Positions 57,793 through 64,000 of a stretch of 64,000 nt of DNA are shown here, in pieces (position 1 is the stretch's first letter; every line of letters begins with the position of its first letter). This DNA is from Strongylocentrotus purpuratus (Eukaryota; Echinodermata; Echinoidea; Camarodonta; Strongylocentrotidae), in assembly GCF_000002235.5 (NCBI RefSeq), contig NW_022145594.1, positions 17,176,501 to 17,240,500 on the forward strand. The letters are read 5' to 3'. Under the pieces are notes generated by a model. It had not been told where the DNA came from and did no database searches. It was given only the letters and a program-made list of their open reading frames with translations. The position numbers and the translations under genes are program-made.

Positions 57793-58699
57793 GTGAGTGA
57801 GAACTTCCTTTTCTTCATGGATTTTAACTCATAGCCTGCCATAAGGCTGCATGCACGTTACCGTTCTAGTGCTTTGTACATGCGAGTGAGCCATTGCTTC
57901 GCTGCCTTGTGCATGCTCGCACTCATTCGTAATAGCAGTTATTGTTCATGCTCATTGGACTGTGCTGTGTGTTTCGAACGTGTTATTCATTGAACCATCG
58001 CGTTAATCAGATTATCTCAAAATAAACTTGGCACGGGGGGGATTTGGGGCTTGGCACAATGGGGATTAGCCCTGTGGCATGAAAAGAGTTTAAGATGTTC
58101 ATGCGTAGGTACATAGTCGATCGTGAAGTAGGCAACTTGACAATCACTCCCGATCACTACATAACACTGAGCCAATGGGTATTACGCTCCCGTGCGTACA
58201 TCCGTGTGCTGCCAACTTTAAACTAATATCAAGGATCCACACCAACCTTTTTTTTCTTCATCCAAGAGATCAGGATCAACATTTTAAAGATTTGTATGCA
58301 TAGGCCCCATTTTGGGGATGCAGAGTTCAAATTTTGCAGCCCATATGCCCCCAACCCGGTTTCGTATTTAGCCAATCCCCTTGCGATCAATCCCCTTTAT
58401 TGGTTACATTTTTATCTTTTTAATTTGTTTTCTTTCTTGTCAATGATTGTTATTGTTGATTGCACAGTGATTCATGAATTGTTAAACCTCATCATTTTAT
58501 TATTGTTACCATTTCTGTAAAGTCACATGGATTGGAAAAGAACACATGCGGGTTACATTTATTTAGTTCATCTTTTTCTTTCCTGGCATCCATGTGAATC
58601 TTTTCCAAATGTACTCTTGTTTTGTATTTTATGATTTTCTTAGTTTTTGCTGAATAAATAATAATAATAATAATTTTTCTTTGAATTTTTTCTGAATAG
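57793..58699 (+). other. SORL1 intron 11
   Basis: No repeat family or coding sequence was recognised except a short (AAT)n run at 58655-58674. Confidence 0.7.
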
Positions 58700-58889
58700 C
58701 TACGAACTGCGGTGATGATGACTACAAGCAATGGTATCCTGGAGAAGAATTCCCTGAGCACAGCTGTCTCTTGGGTAGGAAGACCATCTACGAGAGAAGG
58801 CGTGTCCACTCCGACTGCTTCAATGGACGAGACTACGATAGACCCATCTCCTCCATCAATTGCACGTGTGATCGAGATGATTTTGAATG
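58700..58889 (+). CDS. SORL1: SORL1 exon 12 (10CC module)
   Basis: It starts the ten-cysteine region: TNCGDDDYKQWYPGEEFPEH, CLLGRKTIYERRRVHSDCFN and CTCDRDDFEC. Cysteines 1-6 are present; the sixth is split by the intron (TG|T). These correspond to vertebrate [21 protein letters not shown] and CSCTREDYEC. Confidence 0.95.
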
Positions 58890-58976
58890 GTAAGTTGACG
58901 TCAGCCATCTTTAATTTGGAGGGGGGTAGAAACTATGAGATGAAACGTCCAACCCTGCAGTGTTAAGAAAAAGATG

Positions 58977-59145
58977 TAGAGGTGCTGTGGTCCAGTGGAT
59001 AAGTCACCCGACTGCAGATCACAAGGTGTGGGGTTCAAGTCCTGCCGCGGCACTATTAATCTACATTTGCCACTCTCCACCCAAGTGTAAATGGGTACCT
59101 GATATGCTTGAGCGCTAGTCATAATTATTATTATTATGATAAAAA
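58977..59145 (+). mobile_element. tRNA-derived SINE in intron 12
   Basis: The head GGTGCTGTGGTCCAGTGGAT has an A box, GGGTTCAAGTCC is a B box, and the ends pair as GTGC...GCAC. The anticodon loop CTGCAGA suggests a tRNA-Cys (GCA) relative. A body 'aaatgggtacctga' and an ATT tail follow, so it is a SINE and not a tRNA gene. Confidence 0.8.
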
Positions 59146-59191
59146 TGATGAAAAAATTGTTATATTGATTGTGTGTGTCTGCTTTGCACAG

Positions 59192-59314
59192 TGACTTTGG
59201 TTTCATGGAGAGGGAAGGCTCGTACATCTGTATGAAGGACCCAGAGGATGATAGGGATCCTACGGTACAACCAGACCGCTGCCCTGAAGATACATTCTGG
59301 AGAAGGTCAAAAGG
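59192..59314 (+). CDS. SORL1: SORL1 exon 13 (10CC module)
   Basis: CDFGFMEREGSYICMKDPED then PDRCPEDTFWRRSKG carries cysteines 7 and 8 and matches vertebrate ECDFGF...CPVGSTYRRTRG. Gly is split by GTAAGC (phase 2). Confidence 0.93.
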
Positions 59315-61302
59315 GTAAGCACGTTGATTTGTTTTTTATTTTATTTTCTTCTCATTCATGTAAATACACAGTTTTTTTATAACAATAATGATTTAAAGTA
59401 CAATACCATAAGTATTTTTCTGACAATGAATCATGAACAAACCAATATATATATATATATATATCTGTATATAACAATTGTTATTTTCAAAAAAAGAAAT
59501 GATAAAGTGTCACATACACTAAATTTCTTCAAACATTAAAACATTATTTGCGGAAGAAGGACAGTCATTGTAAGCAGATTGATTGATAGTACGACAGCCC
59601 CAGACAAAACTCATGAAATAGATTGACACATTTATCAAGCACTTAAGAGTATTTTGTCACTCAAATTCTGAATACTGTATATAAACTCACTAGTATACTG
59701 TAGGATCCCTTGTACTTGTAAATCCCCCATACAACTAGACCCCTACCATGAAGGTACTGAAAATAATGCCCTGAAGACATCTGGTGAAGCCCAAAGGGCA
59801 AGACATTGCAAAGTAATTGTATTGTATAGGTATTTGTACACAATTTACCTGTTATTCCCCATAATAATTTTAATATTATAGTATTAATGACTGCTTTGAG
59901 AGAAATAGTTGTTTTTATATGCTCAAGGGAAGGTTACAATTGTGCTATTGCCCCGAGGCGTGCCAAGGGCAATAGCCCAATTGTAACCTTCCCGAGAGCA
60001 TATAAAACAACTATTTCTCGAATATTGAAGCAGTCATTAATACTTTTATATGCCGAAAACAAAAGAGTCAAGTAATGACACCACCTTGGCCTTTTTTATG
60101 AGTGTATCTTTGAGAGTAGACTAGATCTAGATTCTAGTCTAAGCAAGATATTTTTACAATTTTGGGGGTGGGCCGGCCCTGTGGGGAATAGAGAGAAGAA
60201 CCTGCGCTTTCATATGACACCTCACTTATTGAGTATCACCTTCAGGATCACAACAGATAAAGGTTTGAATCTCGAATTGAAAAAAAAAACTTGACTTTTT
60301 TTGCATGGTCACGCAATGCACGTAGACTGCATAGAGACTGCATTGCGTGTAATCTCTATGGGAAGAATATAGCACACAACATCGGGTGCGCGATCAGACA
60401 CCCTGACAACTATATCTATTTTCGTCCATGTCTATGCTGGTACTCCATTTTCAGCAACTAAACAAACATGTTTATGGATAATTTCACGTACCTTTTTTGT
60501 TGTTCTTGCTGTCAGCGAGTCTTGCATTTGATAAGTTGAAATCTTAGGACAGTTTCTTTAGCCATTTTTGTCTTGTTTGGAATTGTCTTGTCTTGTATGA
60601 AAATACCGACCAATTCCTCGCGCACGTACGGTATCCTCGATCGCTCAAACCATTTTTAACATGTAAACCTATGGGGTAACCATGGAGACTGAACTATTTT
60701 CCCGGTAACCATGGTTACTGGGATTTTAGAACTGTTTTAACCATGGTTACTGGGAATTTTACAGAAATAGTTAAAGTTTATGAATGCAATTTCGACCAAT
60801 CAGATGGCTGGATTTCTTAAGTGAGGTATATAACACATATTATTGACCGTATCAGACATCTGAGCAGGGCAATTTTTAAGTTTTATTGCCCTTAGAATTT
60901 GAATTGATAAAACTGCGGGTGAAAAAATACTATTGACTGCTCAGCAAAGTCAAAGGGATTTTGTGTGTAATTTGCTGGTCAATATTATCACACGGTAAAC
61001 CAATGAATTAATATTATTGTCAATACGACTTGTCATATATCACCCTGATATATGTCATATTGCCCTGAAGTCAGTCAATATTACTTAAATATCACATTGT
61101 AAACATTGAAATCATCAACATCATCACCATTATCAATACCATCAACACCATCATCATCATCATCATCACCACCATTATCACCATCATCACCACCATCACC
61201 ACCACTATCAACAGCTTCATCATCATCACCATCACCACAGTCATATTGTTTCTGCAAGACTTCTAATCCTAAGCCTGAACCTGTATGTTTTTTGGCCTGT
61301 AG
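59315..61302 (+). other. SORL1 intron 13
   Basis: It holds a strong palindrome (59881-60043), an (AT)n run near 59445-59463, three 'ccatggttactggga' words and related dyads (60678-60760), and a CAT/CAC trinucleotide tract (61100-61245). No coding sequence was found. Confidence 0.75.
59881..60043. repeat. Palindromic element, arms about 78 bp
   Basis: GTATTAATGACTGCTT at the left is matched by AAGCAGTCATTAATAC at the right. The arms continue through 'gaaatagttgttttatatgc' to a loop near GCCCCGAGGCGTGCC. It is probably the core of a MITE; flanks beyond are AT-rich and ambiguous. Confidence 0.9.
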
Positions 61303-61385
61303 GTATCGCAAGGTGGAAGGAGATACTTGCCATGGAGGAGACGAGAAGTACTACGAGGCAGACCAAGTCTCATGCCCTGTTGCAG
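61303..61385 (+). CDS. SORL1: SORL1 exon 14 (end of 10CC module)
   Basis: YRKVEGDTCHGGDEKYYEAD then QVSCPVA carries cysteines 9 and 10 and matches vertebrate YRKISGDTCSGGD...LVPCPLAE. It ends with one base of the next codon (G|GTAAAA). Confidence 0.93.
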
Positions 61386-61424
61386 GTAAAACATGTTCTC
61401 TGAATTACATCAACTCTCAAACCT

Positions 61425-61683
61425 GGGGGTGTTTCACAAAGATCAAAAGTCAAACCTAACTCTAAGTTGGACTTCAACATTATGGAGAACCATTTGTAGC
61501 CTCAAAATAACATTTCAAAATTCAAGTATTTTAGACTTTTCATAAATTCCACATCAAGAACGTGAAATCTCCTTGATATTAGAAAACTTTTACAAAATAT
61601 TTTCAAAGATGCTAACGGCTTTCCGTAATTGTTCAGTCCACCTTAAAGATAAGTTCAACTTATGATCTTTGTGAAACATACCC
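61425..61683. mobile_element. MITE, GGGGTGTTTCACAAAG family, copy c
   Basis: GGGGGTGTTTCACAAAGATC at the left and GATCTTTGTGAAACATACC at the right are inverted. CTG borders both sides. It starts 39 bases after the exon 14 donor. Confidence 0.85.
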
Positions 61684-62293
61684 TGGATTGTATAACCGGT
61701 ATATACAGTTCAACCTGCCGCGATTGCCATCCCTCTATATAAAGTCTACCTACATGTATGTCTACATGTATAGGGGCAGCTTCTGTTGTCTTTTGTTAGG
61801 GAGAAATTTATATCATAGAACCTTGTTCTTGAAAGACCCCCTGTCCATAGTGGACACTTCCTATGTCTGTGTCCTTTATACATGTGTAGACTGGTTTGAT
61901 TGGTTTCTGTGTGTTAATGTTGGGGTTGAAGTCCATGTTAACTTTTGTTAACCCTCAGAATTTTTTTTTTTTAGTTTGTATCTGTGATATCAGACTAAAT
62001 TTCAGTGATTTTTGTTGGTATTTATTAACATTAATTCCTTCTCAACAGTACAATATGAAACACAATGTATAATGTATATATACATGATATACATGTATGT
62101 AACAATGATTTCAACATAGAGTAAACAGTAAATAATTCAGATACGGAAGGAGGCGAAAACCTGAAAAGCATAGCTTGAGTTGGGAATGCCCATAATAAGT
62201 TAACACAGTTACTGAGAGAACATTATAGATATTATTATGATAGTAAATGGAACGAGACTTGTTCTGTACTTGTTCTAATTAGCGGCGGCTCCT

Positions 62294-62604
62294 GGGGGGT
62301 GTTTCACAAAGATCCTAAGTTGAACTTATCTCTAAGTTGGACTTAAAAAATATGGAAAGCCATTAGCATCTTTGAAAATATTTTGTAAAAGTTATTTTGA
62401 AAGGCATTCATTGTTTATTGAAATCATTCATATTTTCTATCATCAAGGAGATTTCATGTTCTGGATGTGGAATTAATAAAAAGTCTAAAATACTTGAATT
62501 TCTGCTTTTGAATATATTTCATTTAAAGACTCCAATGGCTGTCCATAATTTTTAAGTCCAACTTAGAGTTAAGTTCTACTTAGGATCTTTGTGAAACACC
62601 CACC
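62294..62604. mobile_element. MITE, GGGGTGTTTCACAAAG family, copy d
   Basis: GGGGGGTGTTTCACAAAGAT at the left and ATCTTTGTGAAACACCCAC at the right are inverted. Subterminal 'taagttggactta' and 'aagtccaacttagag' also pair. CTG borders both sides. Confidence 0.88.
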
Positions 62605-62663
62605 TGATTGACTATAAGGGGAAAGGTATTTTTTACATTGACTTTTCCTGTTGAAACCCACAG

Positions 62664-62836
62664 AGAGTGCTGAGTTCATTCTCTACGCTGAACGAACAGA
62701 GATCCATCGATACTTCCTCTTGGATGGCTCTGACGAACGACTACCAATAGAGGGCCTACAGCTCGCTACTGCTGTTGACTATGATGTGGACCATGATTGC
62801 TATTATTACGCTGAAGTTACTTTTGATGAAATCCAT
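62664..62836 (+). CDS. SORL1: SORL1 exon 15 (start of YWTD propeller)
   Basis: ESAEFILYAERTEIHRYFLL, then LPIEGLQLATAVDYDVDHDC and YYYAEVTFDEIH|GTAAGT. It matches vertebrate NEFILYAVRKSIYRYDL and HNCLYWSDLALDVIQ. The first blade has YYYAE where YWSD/YWTD is usual. Phase 0 at the end. Confidence 0.93.
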
Positions 62837-63062
62837 GTAAGTGATAAGACATCATAATCTAATGTAGCGTCTTCTCCACTCACTTATTAAAGTGACTCCA
62901 TAACATTGTCTCAGATTCTGAAACAAAATCCTGGTTTTAGCTCATGATGCAATGATAATTATAAACCTTTAGGTCAGTCAGGAACCCCATGACTTTTACG
63001 AGCTGATCGCCCGTCTGATTATCAAGATATTTATAATTGAAAATCGAAATCAAATTGTTTTT

Positions 63063-63236
63063 CTTAACGTTTTTTAGAACACTACAGTCTATTGGGTACA
63101 ATGAGCATGTATGATAAAACCGGTCACTCAAAGATTTTTACTTTTTTTCCCTTAACGGTTTTTAGAACACTACAGTCTATTGGGTACAATGAGCATGTAT
63201 GATAAAACCGGTCACTCAAAGATTTTTACTTTTTTG
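63063..63236 (+). repeat. Tandem duplication, unit 89 bp
   Basis: Two almost identical copies of 'cttaacg...tttttagaacactacagtct...gatttttactttttt' start at 63063 and 63152. They differ by one or two bases, which indicates a recent event. Confidence 0.92.
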
Positions 63237-63492
63237 AGGCACTTCTTGGATCTTTTTGAAGCGCAATTTTGTTAGAGCTTCAATATTACACCATATCACA
63301 GACACTAAAAACACCTAGGGCCGTGCATCTCAGATTTAACACTGTTAAACGATGCCTTTAAGTAATCTAAAATCTCTTCTTCCAGTAGACCGTCAAATTT
63401 TTGTGATATGCTCTCTGTCCCTAAATTGTTGTTGCCTTCTCTTGTCTAATCCTGAAGATAATTTGATTTGATTGATTTCAAACCCTCTGCAG

Positions 63493-63719
63493 CGCTTCTG
63501 TCCAGGCGACTCCGACAACCAGAACCAGGTCATTGTAAGCGCAGGTCTTGATATGGTCGAAGGCATCGCTTTTGATTGGCTCGCAGAGAACCTTTACTGG
63601 GTGGACTCCAATAGTGATACCATTGAGGTTGCGCGCTTTGATGGACGCTTCAGACGAAAACTTAAGATAAATCTTACTCTAGACCAACCAAGGGCGCTAG
63701 CTCTGGACCCGAAGAGGGG
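63493..63719 (+). CDS. SORL1: SORL1 exon 16 (YWTD propeller), last exon in window
   Basis: RFCPGDSDNQNQVIVSAGLD then GIAFDWLAENLYWVDSNSDT carries the YWTD-type motif LYWVDS. It continues IEVARFDGRFRRKL to PRALALDPKRG, matching vertebrate DRPRALVLVPQEG. Gly is split by GTAAGA (phase 2). The gene continues beyond the right edge. Confidence 0.93.
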
Positions 63720-63734
63720 GTAAGATTTACATAC

Positions 63735-64000
63735 ACATAATAGATTTAAATACACATTGCAACAGATTTACACACACACATTGCAACAGATTTACACACA
63801 CATTACAACAGATTTACATACACATTGCAACAGATTTACATACACATTGCAACAGATTTACACGCACACATTACAACATATTTACACACGCACATTACAA
63901 CAGATTTACATTCACATTACAACAGATTTACACACACATTACAGCAGATTTACACACACACACCACAACAGATTTACACACACATTACAACAGATTTACA
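63735..64000 (+). repeat. Minisatellite 'acagatttacacacacattaca', unit about 22-26 bp
   Basis: About eleven units of ACAGATTTACAYACACATTACA and variants start just after the exon 16 donor and run to the window edge. Unit length varies through the CA run. Confidence 0.95.

Noticed and set aside
58977..59050. Functional tRNA-Cys gene
   Set aside because: The tRNA-like head is followed by a SINE body and ATT tail, and the anticodon stem is imperfect.

Overview
This window looks like nuclear DNA of a marine invertebrate deuterostome, most likely an echinoderm such as a sea urchin. It is AT-rich, has long introns with GT/AG splice sites, and is crowded with microsatellites, long G/C homopolymers, tRNA-derived SINEs and many small inverted-repeat transposons. 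The species call is inference; the sequence carries no species marker. There is no operon, CRISPR array or rRNA gene.

Two host genes are supported and lie head to head. At the left, on the - strand, is the first coding exon (3229-3393) of a salt-inducible kinase (SIK2/SIK3 type); the rest of that gene runs off the left edge. About 8.3 kb away, on the + strand, starts a SORL1 (sortilin-related receptor, LR11/SorLA) orthologue. Sixteen coding exons lie between 11714 and 63719. They cover the signal peptide, a propeptide with furin-like sites, the VPS10 propeller with recognisable Asp-boxes, the ten-cysteine 10CC module and the start of the LDL-receptor-type YWTD propeller. The gene continues past the right edge. 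All exon junctions agree in phase, but exon 1 and exon 2 each need a one-base correction to stay open. These are either sequence errors or real lesions.

Region by region: 1-3228 is SIK intron 1 with two MITEs. 3394-11713 is intergenic, with a split GGT minisatellite, retroposon ends, SINEs, GA/TC tracts and an 88-base G run. 11979-13433 is SORL1 intron 1. Intron 2 (13669-37382, 23.7 kb) is mostly a nested transposon complex. The outer element (14702-32784) has perfect 28-bp terminal inverted repeats flanked by TA. Inside it is a 13.4-kb foldback element (15667-29040) with arms of about 3.4-3.6 kb. The outer part of each arm holds an array of 32-bp units, each itself a hairpin, and each arm carries the same hAT insertion. 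In the right arm that hAT is intact, with a perfect 8-bp target duplication. The inner tips of both arms hold an exon-like segment with splice signals, and the spacer holds a further 104-codon open frame. The remaining introns (37545-63492) carry MITEs (four of one CTG-flanked family), SINEs, LINE tails, tandem duplications and simple repeats.

The best candidate for something undescribed is the nested foldback complex with its mirrored exon-like segments. Its layout recalls the TU foldback elements known from sea urchins, but the arms are much longer.
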